The notes beneath the pieces are model-generated. The model made no database searches. It was not told the DNA's origin and saw nothing but the letters and a program-made list of their open reading frames with translations. DNA of 64,000 nucleotides from Burkholderia metallica (GTDB lineage: Bacteria; Pseudomonadota; Gammaproteobacteria; Burkholderiales; Burkholderiaceae): NCBI RefSeq assembly GCF_902832845.1, contig NZ_CADFDB010000004.1, forward strand, positions 434,001 through 498,000. Direction: 5' to 3'. The position numbers and the translations under genes were made by a program. The stretch's first letter is position 1, and each line of letters begins with the position of its first letter. Positions 30,136 through 38,239 of the stretch are shown here, piece after piece.

Positions 30136-30636
30136 ATGAATCCGACGACGCTCGACGCACTCGCCGATTTCCCCCGTCAGCTCGAAGCCCATTTCGCGGC
30201 CGTCCCCGACGGCTACGCGCGCTGGACGCCCGACGACTGGGCCGGGATCCCGAGCGAACACTTCTCGCCGCTCGGGCAGTTGTGCCACGTGCGCGACATC
30301 GAGATCGACGGCTATCACGTGCGGCTGCGGCGGATGCTCGACGAAGACGATCCGCTGCTCGTGTCGATCGACGGCGACGCGCTCGCGATCGAGCGCCGCT
30401 ACAACGACGCGTATGCGTCCGACGTACTCGCGGCGATCCGCGACGCGCGGCGCGAGACGCTGGATCTCGTGTCGCGCCTCACGCCCGAACAGCTCGCGCG
30501 CACCGGCAGGTTCGACGGCTACGGTTCGCTGACCGTGCGCGGGCTCCTTCACTACCTGTGCAGCCACGACCAGCAGCATCTGGCCGGCATGCAGTGGCTG
30601 CTCGGCAAGATCGACGCAGTGCTGTACGCACGCTGA
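30136..30636 (+). CDS. DinB-family metalloprotein
   Basis: 166 aa, a predicted four-helix bundle of the DinB/YfiT superfamily. The likely metal-ligand histidines are in LCHVRDIE near 54 and CSHDQQHLAG near 143-151. Members often act as thiol-dependent hydrolases or transferases, but the substrate here is unknown. ATG 30136 is preceded by GGGAGT. Confidence 0.82.
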   Translation: MNPTTLDALADFPRQLEAHFAAVPDGYARWTPDDWAGIPSEHFSPLGQLCHVRDIEIDGYHVRLRRMLDEDDPLLVSIDGDALAIERRYNDAYASDVLAAIRDARRETLDLVSRLTPEQLARTGRFDGYGSLTVRGLLHYLCSHDQQHLAGMQWLLGKIDAVLYAR

Positions 30637-30757
30637 GCCGGCCGGCATTCGCGCAGGCGACTGGTCGCAGATTCGGGCGCGGTTGTCGGTGCGGCACGCT
30701 ACTTTGCGCGGCTTCGATTGGATCGTTTTTCTGGATAATCCATCCAGCCGCGACTGG

Positions 30758-30786
30758 CTGACCGGTGCGTCGCGCGTGCCTACACT
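30758..30786 (+). promoter_or_regulatory. Promoter of the SDR gene at 30820
   Basis: CTGACC (30758-30763) and TACACT (30781-30786) with 17-bp spacing. The predicted transcription start near 30793 falls on a palindrome. Upstream, GGATAATCC (30733-30741) is a second small palindrome. Confidence 0.5.
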
Positions 30787-30792
30787 CCTAGC

Positions 30793-30805
30793 TTCGTTCA
30801 ACGAA
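30793..30805 (+). promoter_or_regulatory. Candidate operator TTCGTTCAACGAA
   Basis: Perfect 13-bp palindrome with one central base, fitting the LysR T-N11-A pattern, placed at the predicted +1 and 5 bp before the SD. Repression by a dimeric regulator, perhaps the LysR encoded at 31762, is inference. Confidence 0.5.
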
Positions 30806-30819
30806 AAAAGGAGTCAACC

Positions 30820-31593
30820 GTGGCCACTCATACGCTGGCAGACAAGGTCGTCCTGATCGCAGGCGGCGCAAAGAATCTCGGCGGCCTGATCGCCCGGGAC
30901 CTGGCGAGCCACGGCGCGAAGGCGGTGGCGATCCACTACAACAGCGCCGCATCGCACGCGCAGGCCGAGGAGACGGCCGCCGCGGTGCGCGCGGCCGGCG
31001 CGGAAGCCGCGACGTTCCAGGGCGACCTGACGACGGCCGCCGCGGTCGAAAAGCTGTTCGACGATGCGAAGCAGCGCTTCGGCAAGATCGACATCGCGAT
31101 CAACACGGTCGGCAAGGTGCTGAAGAAGCCGTTCACCGAGATCAGCGAGGCCGAGTACGACGAGATGTTCGCGGTCAACAGCAAGTCGGCGTTCTTCTTC
31201 ATCAAGGAAGCGGGGCGGCACCTCGAGGATCACGGCAAGCTCGTCACGCTCGTGACGTCGCTGCTCGGCGCGTTCACGCCGTTCTATGCGGCCTACGAAG
31301 GATCGAAGGCGCCGGTCGAGCATTTCACGCGCGCGGCGTCGAAGGAATACGGCGCGCGCGGGATCTCGGTGACGGCCGTCGGCCCGGGCCCGATGGACAC
31401 GCCGTTCTTCTATCCGGCCGAAGGCGCCGATGCGGTCGCGTATCACAAGACGGCCGCCGCGCTGTCGCCGTTCAGCAAGACGGGCCTGACCGACATCGAG
31501 GACGTCGTGCCGTTCATCCGCCATCTCGTCACCGACGGCTGGTGGATCACCGGCCAGACGATCCTGATCAACGGCGGCTACACGACCAAGTAA
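30820..31593 (+). CDS. SDR-family oxidoreductase
   Basis: Short-chain dehydrogenase/reductase of 257 aa. The nucleotide-binding motif is AGGAKNLGGLIA at about 12-23, with INTVGK replacing the usual NNAG; the catalytic Ser is in VTSLLGAF and the Tyr-Lys pair in YEGSK near 158-162. Start is GTG 30820, chosen for the strong AAGGAGT 8 bp upstream. Substrate unknown. It is followed by a LysR gene on the same strand, 168 bp away. Confidence 0.9.
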   Translation: MATHTLADKVVLIAGGAKNLGGLIARDLASHGAKAVAIHYNSAASHAQAEETAAAVRAAGAEAATFQGDLTTAAAVEKLFDDAKQRFGKIDIAINTVGKVLKKPFTEISEAEYDEMFAVNSKSAFFFIKEAGRHLEDHGKLVTLVTSLLGAFTPFYAAYEGSKAPVEHFTRAASKEYGARGISVTAVGPGPMDTPFFYPAEGADAVAYHKTAAALSPFSKTGLTDIEDVVPFIRHLVTDGWWITGQTILINGGYTTK

Positions 31594-31761
31594 CCGCCAC
31601 GCAACGGGCCGCGCGGCGTACCGTAATGGCGCGTTTGCGTGGACAATGGACGGGCGCCCGGCCTCGCGGCTGCGCGCCCGTTTTTCCTGTGCCGTCAGGC
31701 ACCGCCGCGACGCGCGACGGCCGGCGGCGACGACGATCGTCCGAACCCCCGCTCCCCGCCG

Positions 31762-32682
31762 ATGGACAAGCTGGATCAGGTCAGAATCTTCCTGCAGGTT
31801 GCCGAGATGGGCAGCTTCATCAAGGCCGCGCACGCGCTCGACGTGCCGCGCGCAACCGTGTCGGCGGCCGTCCAGCAGCTCGAGACGGCGCTTAGCACGC
31901 GACTCCTGCATCGCACGACTCGCCAGGTGCAACTCACCGCCGACGGCGCGCTGCTGGTCGAACGCGGCCGGCGTCTGCTCGCGGAAGCCGACGACCTCGA
32001 TCGCCTGTTCCGCCGCCGCGAGCGCGACGTGATCGGCCGGCTGAACGTCGACGTGCCGAGCCGGATTGCACGCCGCGTGGTGGCGCCCGCGCTGCCGTCG
32101 CTGTTTCGCCGCTACCCGAAGCTGCAACTGTCGCTCGGCTCGACCGACCGTTCGATCGATCTGGTGCAGGAGGGCGTCGACTGCGCGATCCGCGTCGGGC
32201 GGCTCGCGGACAGCAGCCTCGTCGTGCGGCCGCTCGGGCAGTTCACGCTGATCAACTGCGCGAGCCCCGACTACCTGCGCGAATGCGGCGTGCCCGACCA
32301 TCCGGATGCGCTCGCGCACGGACACTGGGCGATCGGCTATGCGTCGCCGACGACGGGGCGCGAACTCGACTGGGAATACTGCACGGACGGCCAGCGGCAG
32401 ACGCTCGCGCTGCCGAGCCGCGTGATCGTCAACAACGCCGAAACCTATATCGCCGCCTGTATCGCCGGGATGGGGCTGATCCAGATTCCGCGCTTCGACG
32501 TCGCGCATCTGCTCGACAGCGGCGTACTCGTCGACGTGATGCCCGGCCACCGCGCCGCGCCGATGGACGTGTCGGCCGTGTATCCGCACCGGCGCCATCG
32601 TTCGCGCCGGCTCAATGCGTTCGTCGAGTGGTTCGGGGAGCTGATGGCGAGCGCGTTGACGAAGGGCGGCGAGGGCGCCTGA
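31762..32682 (+). CDS. LysR-family transcriptional regulator
   Basis: 306 aa. The N-terminal winged helix-turn-helix has MDKLDQVRIFLQVAEMGSFI, then ATVSAAVQQLETAL as the recognition region; a periplasmic-binding-like effector domain follows (INCASPDYL, AACIAGMGLIQIP). It belongs to the CrgA-like subgroup that begins with M-D-x-L. I chose ATG 31762; an upstream in-frame extension is rich in Arg and Pro. It may control the upstream SDR gene. Confidence 0.9.
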   Translation: MDKLDQVRIFLQVAEMGSFIKAAHALDVPRATVSAAVQQLETALSTRLLHRTTRQVQLTADGALLVERGRRLLAEADDLDRLFRRRERDVIGRLNVDVPSRIARRVVAPALPSLFRRYPKLQLSLGSTDRSIDLVQEGVDCAIRVGRLADSSLVVRPLGQFTLINCASPDYLRECGVPDHPDALAHGHWAIGYASPTTGRELDWEYCTDGQRQTLALPSRVIVNNAETYIAACIAGMGLIQIPRFDVAHLLDSGVLVDVMPGHRAAPMDVSAVYPHRRHRSRRLNAFVEWFGELMASALTKGGEGA

Positions 32683-32722
32683 CCGGCGCGGCCGGTTTGC
32701 GCCGCGTGTCGTCGCGCAAGGT

Positions 32723-33619
32723 TCAGCCGGGCAGCGCGCCGAACCGCCGGCTGCGCCCGGTTTCCCGCACCGCGTCGATCAATGCCGCGCCGGCGCCGTC
32801 CGGCTTTGCCGCGAATGCATAGAAGCGCGCGGCCGGCAGCGCCGGCAGACCGTCCTGCGGCCCGCATTCGCGCAGGCCGTCGCGCAGCTGGCTGCGCGCC
32901 AGCGCGGTGACCGCGAAGCCCGCGAGCGCGGCCGACACGCAGCCGGCCATGCTGCCGCTCTCGAACAGCACGCGAAACGGCTGCAGCGCGGCGGCGAGGG
33001 CCGCGACGGCGGCTTCGCGATAGACGCACGGCTGCGGAAACAGCGCGAGCGGCACGTCGCCGCCCGCATCGAGCGTGCGGTCCGATGCGAATGCCCACAC
33101 GAGCGGCTCTTCCCACAGCAGTTCGCCCGGCGTATCGACCTGCCGGCACTGCTTGCCGAACACGACGTCGAGCCGGCCGAGCGTCTGCTCGCGCAGCAGC
33201 GACGCGGTGATCCCGACCTTCAGCTCGATCGACGTGCGCGGGTGGCGATCGCGAAACGTGCGCAGCACGTGCGGCAGCCACGCGCCGGCGAAATCCTCGG
33301 ATGCGCCGACCCGCAGCGGCCCGTGCGCCGGCGCGCCGCGCAGCTTCGCGCGCACTTCGCGCTCCATGTCGACGATGTTGCGTGCGTATGCGTACAGCGT
33401 GTCGCCGGCCGGCGTCAGCGCGAGGCGGCGTGTCGTGCGCGCGAGCAGCACCGCGCCGGCCGCCTGTTCGAGCCGCTTGATGTGGCCGCTGACGGCGGAC
33501 GGCGTCAGTGCGAGCCGTTCCGCGGCCGGCGCGAACCCGTGGCTGTCGACGACTTCGAGAAAGGTGCGCAGCAGCGTGATGTCGAGCGCGGTCGACGCGG
33601 GATCGGTCAGCGGTTCCAT
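32723..33619 (-). CDS. LysR-family transcriptional regulator
   Basis: 298 aa. Winged helix at the N-terminus (LLRTFLEVVDSHGFAPAAERL, SAVSGHIKRLEQAAG), then the effector domain. VSGHIKRLE is a common variant in regulators of metabolic genes. It is divergent from the alpha/beta hydrolase gene, with a 105-bp shared region, which suggests it regulates that gene. Confidence 0.9.
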   Translation of the reverse strand: MEPLTDPASTALDITLLRTFLEVVDSHGFAPAAERLALTPSAVSGHIKRLEQAAGAVLLARTTRRLALTPAGDTLYAYARNIVDMEREVRAKLRGAPAHGPLRVGASEDFAGAWLPHVLRTFRDRHPRTSIELKVGITASLLREQTLGRLDVVFGKQCRQVDTPGELLWEEPLVWAFASDRTLDAGGDVPLALFPQPCVYREAAVAALAAALQPFRVLFESGSMAGCVSAALAGFAVTALARSQLRDGLRECGPQDGLPALPAARFYAFAAKPDGAGAALIDAVRETGRSRRFGALPG

Positions 33620-33690
33620 GGATCAATTCAACGCAATACTCGAAGAATGAACCATAATACTCCGTGAATCGTGATGATATGTCGGCCTAC

Positions 33691-33727
33691 CATCGTGCAC
33701 TCGGACGACCCGACGGAGTGCACGATG
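33691..33727 (+). promoter_or_regulatory. 12-bp inverted repeat ending on the start codon of the hydrolase gene
   Basis: Perfect arms CATCGTGCACTC (33691-33702) and GAGTGCACGATG (33716-33727) around a 13-nt loop. The right arm contains most of the GGAG Shine-Dalgarno sequence (33715-33718) and ends with the ATG itself. In RNA it would bury the ribosome-binding site; in DNA it could be an operator for the divergent LysR protein. Confidence 0.65.
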
Positions 33728-34615
33728 ACGACCTATGCGCATGCGACGACTGCGTCGCTCGACATTGCCTATCTCGAATGGAACCCGCGCGGCGAGCGCG
33801 TGGCCGTGCTGCTGCACGGCTGGCCGGACAGCCCGATTGGCTGGAGCGCGGTGGCGGCGGCGCTCGCCGCGCGCGGCTACCGCGTGCTGGCGCCCGCGCT
33901 GCGCGGCTTTGCGCCGACCCGCTTTCGCGACGCATCGATCCCGCGCAGCGGTCAGCTTGCGGCGCTCGGACGCGACCTGCTCGACTTCGTCGCCGCGCTC
34001 GGCATCGAGCGGCCCGTGCTGGTCGGGCACGACTGGGGCGCGCGGGCGGCCGCGAACGCGTGCGGGTTGAGCGACGGCGCCGCGTCGCATCTCGTGATGC
34101 TGTCGGTCGGGTACGGCACCAACGATCCCGGGCAGCCGCTGTCGCTGCTGCAGGCGCGCAACTACTGGTATCACTGGTTCACGGCGACGCCGCGCGGCGA
34201 GCAGGCGTTGCGTGACGATCGCCGCGCGTTCGCCCGTCTGATGTGGGATACGTGGTCGCCGCCGGGCTGGTATCGCGACGGCGATTTCGACGCGGCCGCC
34301 GCGGCATTCGACGGGCCCGACTGGATCGACGTCGTGCTGCATTCGTACCGGCATCGGTGGGGATTCGCACCGGGCGCGCCGGCCTACGCCGACGACGATG
34401 CGCGGCTGAATCCCGCGCCGGTGCTCGCGCTGCCGACGCTCGTGCTGCACGGTGGCGCGGACACCTGCAATCATCCGGACGGTTCGGCCAGGCGCGAGCG
34501 GTTCTTTGCGGGGCGCTACGAACGGCAGGTGCTGGACGGCGTCGGTCACTTTCCGCAGCGCGAGGCGCCGGCGGCGGTCGCCGACGCGATCCTCGGGTTT
34601 TGCGAGCACGGCTGA
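33725..34615 (+). CDS. Alpha/beta hydrolase, epoxide hydrolase/haloalkane dehalogenase-like
   Basis: 296 aa. The oxyanion region is HGWPDS near 31-36 and the nucleophile elbow GHDWGA near 100-105, where Asp replaces the usual Ser, as in epoxide hydrolases and dehalogenases. The catalytic His is in GVGHFPQRE near 274. PRGEQAL and a Trp-rich cap follow. Start ATG 33725 is supported by GGAG 6 bp upstream; an in-frame ATG 33674 lacks one. The substrate is unknown. Confidence 0.88.
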   Translation: MTTYAHATTASLDIAYLEWNPRGERVAVLLHGWPDSPIGWSAVAAALAARGYRVLAPALRGFAPTRFRDASIPRSGQLAALGRDLLDFVAALGIERPVLVGHDWGARAAANACGLSDGAASHLVMLSVGYGTNDPGQPLSLLQARNYWYHWFTATPRGEQALRDDRRAFARLMWDTWSPPGWYRDGDFDAAAAAFDGPDWIDVVLHSYRHRWGFAPGAPAYADDDARLNPAPVLALPTLVLHGGADTCNHPDGSARRERFFAGRYERQVLDGVGHFPQREAPAAVADAILGFCEHG

Positions 34616-34734
34616 TGCGCGTCGGAGCGGCCGGCGCATCGCGGATCGGCCGCCGACGCGGGCCGCGAGCAGGTCGGCGAGGCCGATGCTCCTGCCCATC
34701 TCGCGGCGGAAGAGGGGGCGTCGCAGGCGGTGGC

Positions 34735-35472
34735 TCAGCACATGCCGCCGTTGGCGCGCAGGATCTGGCCGTTGACCCATGCACCGTCGGGGCCGGCGAG
34801 GAACGCGACGACGCTGGCGATGTCCGCGGGCTGGCCGAGGCGCTCGAGCGGGTTCAGCTTCGCCATCCGGTCGACGAGTTCGGCGCTCTTGCCCTGCAGG
34901 AACAGCTCGGTGGCCACCGGCCCCGGTGCGACCGCGTTCACGCTGATGCCGCGGCCGCGCATTTCCTGCGCGAGCACCTGCGTCATGCCCTCGACCGCGG
35001 CCTTGGTCGCGATGTACACGCCGTAGGTCGGTAGCCGCATGCCGATAACGCTCGATGTCAGGTTGACGATGCGGCCGCCGTCGCGCACGCGCTTCGCCGC
35101 CTCGCGGCTGACGTTGAAGGCGCCCTTCAGGTTGATCGCGACGGTCTGGTCGAAGGCGGCGTCGTCGAATTCGGCGAGGGGCGCGAGCTTCATCACGCCC
35201 GCGCTGTTGACGACCACGTCGATACGGCCGAACGCCTGCTCGGCCGCATCGAACAGGGCGGCCACGGCCGCCGGCTCGGCGACGTCCGCCTGGATCGCGA
35301 CGGCCGTGCCGCCGTCGGCGGCGATCGCGTCGACCACGGCCTTCGCCGGGCCGGCGCCGCCGGCATAGTTCACGACGACCTTGAATCCGTCGCGCGCCAG
35401 ACGGCGGGCGATTTCCGCGCCGATGCCGCGCGACGAACCCGTGACGACGGCGACCCGTTCCGATGTGCTCAT
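34735..35472 (-). CDS. SDR-family oxidoreductase (3-oxoacyl-ACP reductase-like)
   Basis: 245 aa classical short-chain dehydrogenase. TGSSRGIGAEIARRL binds the nucleotide, NSAG follows, the catalytic Ser is in NLTSSVIGM and YIATKAAVEG holds Tyr and Lys near 150-154. Start ATG 35472 (MSTSERVAVV) has AGGAG upstream. The substrate is not predictable. Divergent from a LysR gene, the likely regulator. Confidence 0.9.
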   Translation of the reverse strand: MSTSERVAVVTGSSRGIGAEIARRLARDGFKVVVNYAGGAGPAKAVVDAIAADGGTAVAIQADVAEPAAVAALFDAAEQAFGRIDVVVNSAGVMKLAPLAEFDDAAFDQTVAINLKGAFNVSREAAKRVRDGGRIVNLTSSVIGMRLPTYGVYIATKAAVEGMTQVLAQEMRGRGISVNAVAPGPVATELFLQGKSAELVDRMAKLNPLERLGQPADIASVVAFLAGPDGAWVNGQILRANGGMC

Positions 35473-35589
35473 GTCCTGCTCCTTGATTCGTGAGTGCCGG
35501 GCGATCCGGCGACAGGACAAATGTAGGCTGTCTCGATCAATAAAAATAATGAATAATGATCAGATCAAGAATGACGAAAAGTATGTCTC
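35473..35589. promoter_or_regulatory. AT-rich divergent promoter region with palindrome TGATCAGATCA
   Basis: A 117-bp interval between the SDR gene and the LysR gene. Its centre is markedly AT-rich, unlike its surroundings. TGATC-A-GATCA at 35557-35567 is a perfect 11-bp palindrome and GATCA recurs at 35535, a plausible LysR-type site (inference). Confidence 0.45.
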
Positions 35590-36492
35590 ATGGCATTCGA
35601 CAGCAGGCTTTTGAGCGGTATCGGCGTGCTCTCCGCGGTGATCGAGGCGGGCACCTTCGCGCGTGCCGGCGAGGCGATGGGGTTGACGCAGCCGGCGGTG
35701 AGTCGGGCCGTCGCCCGGCTGGAGGAGCGCGTCGGCATCCGGATCTTCAACCGGACGGCGCGCGCGATCACGCTGACCGATGAAGGCCGGCGCTTCTATG
35801 AAGCGGTCGCGCCGCTGCTGGCCGGCATCGAGGACGCGGCGATCGATGCCGGCCAGTCGAAGGCGCGTGTCAGAGGGCGGCTGCGCGTCAACGTCGACGC
35901 GACCTTCGGCCACTACGTGCTGGCGCCGAGGCTGGCGGAGTTTCTCGACCGCTTTCCCGAGCTGTCCGTCGAGGTGAGCGTGCGCGACCGGATGGGCGAC
36001 CTCGTCGCCGACGGCTTCGACGTGGCCGTGCGGTTCGGCGTTCCGGAACCGTCGTCGTATCGTGCGCGGCTGCTGCTGCAAACGCGCGTGCTCACCTGCG
36101 CGTCGGCGGCCTATGTCGCGCGTCACGGCGAGCCGAGGCATCCGCGGGATCTCGCGGACGGGCATCGCTGCGTGCTGATCCGCGACCCGGTGACGGGGCG
36201 CCCGTTCGAATGGGAATTCCATCGCGGCAACGAGGTGGTGCCGTTCGACGCCGCCGGCCGGCTGATGGTCAACGATACGGGCATGCTGCTCGGTGCGTGC
36301 GTTGCCGGCGCGGGGATCGCGCAGCTGCTGGAACTCTATGCGCGCGACATCCTCGCCGACGGGCGGCTGGTGCTGCTGTTGCCGGAATGGACGGACGAGA
36401 CGTTTCCGCTCTACGCGTATCACCACGCGTCCCAACTTGTTTCCGCGAAGGTGCGCGTGTTTCTCGATTTCGTGCGGGAGCTGACGGGCTGA
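35590..36492 (+). CDS. LysR-family transcriptional regulator
   Basis: 300 aa. N-terminal helix-turn-helix ARAGEAMGLTQPAVSRAVARLE at about 23-44, then FNRTARAITLTDEGRRFYE; the effector-binding domain follows. The SD is weak (GAAAAG). Its position, divergent from the SDR gene at 34735, suggests local regulation. Confidence 0.9.
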   Translation: MAFDSRLLSGIGVLSAVIEAGTFARAGEAMGLTQPAVSRAVARLEERVGIRIFNRTARAITLTDEGRRFYEAVAPLLAGIEDAAIDAGQSKARVRGRLRVNVDATFGHYVLAPRLAEFLDRFPELSVEVSVRDRMGDLVADGFDVAVRFGVPEPSSYRARLLLQTRVLTCASAAYVARHGEPRHPRDLADGHRCVLIRDPVTGRPFEWEFHRGNEVVPFDAAGRLMVNDTGMLLGACVAGAGIAQLLELYARDILADGRLVLLLPEWTDETFPLYAYHHASQLVSAKVRVFLDFVRELTG

Positions 36493-36519
36493 GCCGGGGC
36501 GGCCGGCCGTGTCGGCGAT

Positions 36520-36690
36520 TCACTCGGTGCGATGCGGGATGTTGTCCGGGAACGGATAGGGTGCGTGCGGGCCCGGCCAGTCGGGGACGGGCGGCGCGGT
36601 CAGGACGTCGCATCCGCCCAGCAAGAGCAGCGCCAGCGCCACGGCGAGTCCGCGGCGCCAGAGCCGGAATGAACGCATGCGGATGGACAT
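36520..36690 (-). CDS. Small lipoprotein, function unknown
   Basis: 56 aa, too short for usual gene finders. A basic start (MSIRMRSFRLWRRG) is followed by a hydrophobic stretch and the lipobox LLGGC, with Cys27 as the predicted lipidated residue. The mature 30 residues are Pro-rich, with PDWPGPHAPYPFPDNIPHR. A GGAGGC ribosome-binding site precedes ATG 36690. It lies downstream of tRNA-Leu, beyond the tRNA terminator. Confidence 0.7.
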   Translation of the reverse strand: MSIRMRSFRLWRRGLAVALALLLLGGCDVLTAPPVPDWPGPHAPYPFPDNIPHRTE

Positions 36691-36765
36691 GGCGTGCCTC
36701 CGAGCCGTGCCTTCTCATGACGGTTGGACTGCTGCGCCAGGGCACGCGTTGCAGTGCGGGCGGAA

Positions 36766-36803
36766 AAACAAAAACCCGCGAAGCGGCGAGCTTGCGCGGG
36801 TTT
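36766..36803 (-). terminator. Rho-independent terminator after tRNA-Leu
   Basis: AAACCCGCG / CGCGGGTTTTTG on the minus strand with a 14-base loop, followed by a T-rich stretch. Confidence 0.8.
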
Positions 36804-36836
36804 CGGAAGGCGCAGCGCTTTACGCTGCGAGCATGC

Positions 36837-36921
36837 TGGTGCCCAGGGCCGGAATCGAACCGGCACGCCTTGCGGCGGGGGATTTTGAGTCCCCTGCGTC
36901 TACCAATTTCACCACCTGGGC
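36837..36921 (-). tRNA. tRNA-Leu (anticodon CAA)
   Basis: 85 nt. Acceptor arms GCCCAGG / CCTGGGC with discriminator A and encoded CCA. Anticodon stem GGGGA/TCCCC encloses CTCAAAA, giving anticodon CAA for UUG. A long variable arm (CCGCCGCAAGGCG region) and GGTTCGATTCC T-loop mark a class II leucine tRNA. A terminator lies about 35 bp downstream. Confidence 0.96.
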
Positions 36922-37017
36922 TTGTTCGTGGCCGCGCATGCGGTCGTGCGCGGCGAAACGCGGATTATGTCCGAAATCGCGGCGCTGGGCAAGCTGCCCG
37001 GATGCCGGCCGCGCGCG

Positions 37018-38175
37018 TTACTGGCTCAGGTAGGCGAACCGGCCCTGCTTGACGACCCCCATTACGCTCGCGCGCTGGTCGAGCCCGACGTGATCCTTGT
37101 CGCTCGTATTGACGACGCCGTTCGGCACGACGAGTTCGTGCGCGCGTTCGAGCTCGCGGCGCAGCGCCGCACGGAACGCCGGCGTGCCGGGCTGCGCGGT
37201 CTTCAGCGCACGGCCGACCGCGTCGGCGAGGCGCGGGTAGACGCCCGCCGCATCGCCCGCGAACTGCGTGACCGTGCCGGCGCCGTACTTCGCCTCGTAC
37301 GCGTCGACGAACGCGAGCGCCGCCTTGCGGGCCGGATGGTCGGCCGGCAGCGTGCGCGCCACGACCACCGGCTGCGTCGGGAACAGCGTCCCGTCGACGT
37401 CCTTGCCGCCGAGCTTGATGAATTCCGGCGTCGCGATCCCGTGCGTCTGGTAGACCGGGCCCTTGTAGCCGCGTTCGATCAGCGTGCGCTGCGGCAGCAC
37501 GGCCGGCGTGCCCGAGCCGGCAATCAGGATCGCGTCGGGTTTCGCGGCGATCAGCTTCAGCGCCTGGCCCGTGACGCTCGCATCGGTGCGGTTGAAGCGC
37601 TCGGTCGCGACGACGCGGATCTTGCGCAGCTCCGCGAAGCGCGTGAACTCGTTCAGCCAGCTGTCGCCGTAGCTGTCCGCGAAACCGATGAAGCCGACCG
37701 TCTTCACGCCGTGGTTGGCCATGTAGCGCGTCATCACGTCGGCCATCGCGCGGTCGCTCTGCGCCATCTTGAACGCCCAGGTCCGCGCGCCTTCCTGCGG
37801 CTCGACGATCGCGCCGGAGCCGACCAGCGTGATCATCGGCGTTTGCCCGGCGGCCACCGCGTCGAGCGCCGCGAGCGCGGCCGGCGTGATGTTCGGCCCG
37901 ACCACGACGTCGACGTGATCCTCGTCCACCAGCTTGCGGATGTTGCGCACCGCGGTGCCCGGGTCGGACGCATCGTCGAGCACCGTCACCTGCACGGGCT
38001 GCCCGGCGATCGTCTTCGGCCACATCAGGATCGCGTTCTTGCTCGTGATGCCGATCGCGGCGGCGGGGCCGGTCGACGACAGGTCGACGCCGACTTTCAG
38101 GTCGGCGTGCGCGGCCGCGCAGGCCAGCACGAGGGCGGCGCCGGCGGCGCGGCGCAACAGGGCGGGAAGCGTCAT
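37018..38175 (-). CDS. LIV-type ABC transporter periplasmic substrate-binding protein (orphan)
   Basis: 385 aa, the full length of the branched-chain amino-acid/amide binding-protein family. A signal peptide ends near ACAAAHA. The mature start KVGVDLSSTGPAAAIG, then VDVVVGPNITPAALA and GFIGFADSYGDSW are family hallmarks. Start ATG 38175 has GGAGA upstream. No permease or ATPase gene is adjacent; it follows cysB on the same strand beyond a terminator. The ligand is unknown; it may serve a transporter encoded elsewhere. Confidence 0.9.
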   Translation of the reverse strand: MTLPALLRRAAGAALVLACAAAHADLKVGVDLSSTGPAAAIGITSKNAILMWPKTIAGQPVQVTVLDDASDPGTAVRNIRKLVDEDHVDVVVGPNITPAALAALDAVAAGQTPMITLVGSGAIVEPQEGARTWAFKMAQSDRAMADVMTRYMANHGVKTVGFIGFADSYGDSWLNEFTRFAELRKIRVVATERFNRTDASVTGQALKLIAAKPDAILIAGSGTPAVLPQRTLIERGYKGPVYQTHGIATPEFIKLGGKDVDGTLFPTQPVVVARTLPADHPARKAALAFVDAYEAKYGAGTVTQFAGDAAGVYPRLADAVGRALKTAQPGTPAFRAALRRELERAHELVVPNGVVNTSDKDHVGLDQRASVMGVVKQGRFAYLSQ

Positions 38176-38197
38176 GCGGGAATCTCCGTCGGGCAGC

Positions 38198-38224
38198 AAA
38201 AAGGGGCGCGATATGCGCCCCTGT
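38198..38224 (-). terminator. Rho-independent terminator after cysB
   Basis: AGGGGCGC / GCGCCCCT stem and T5 tail on the minus strand, just before the binding-protein gene. Confidence 0.82.
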
Positions 38225-38239
38225 GTTTATACCTGCAGG

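Noticed and set aside
36733-36836. Possible attachment site or integrated element at tRNA-Leu
   Set aside because: No direct repeat of the tRNA 3' end, integrase or change of base composition is visible nearby within the window.
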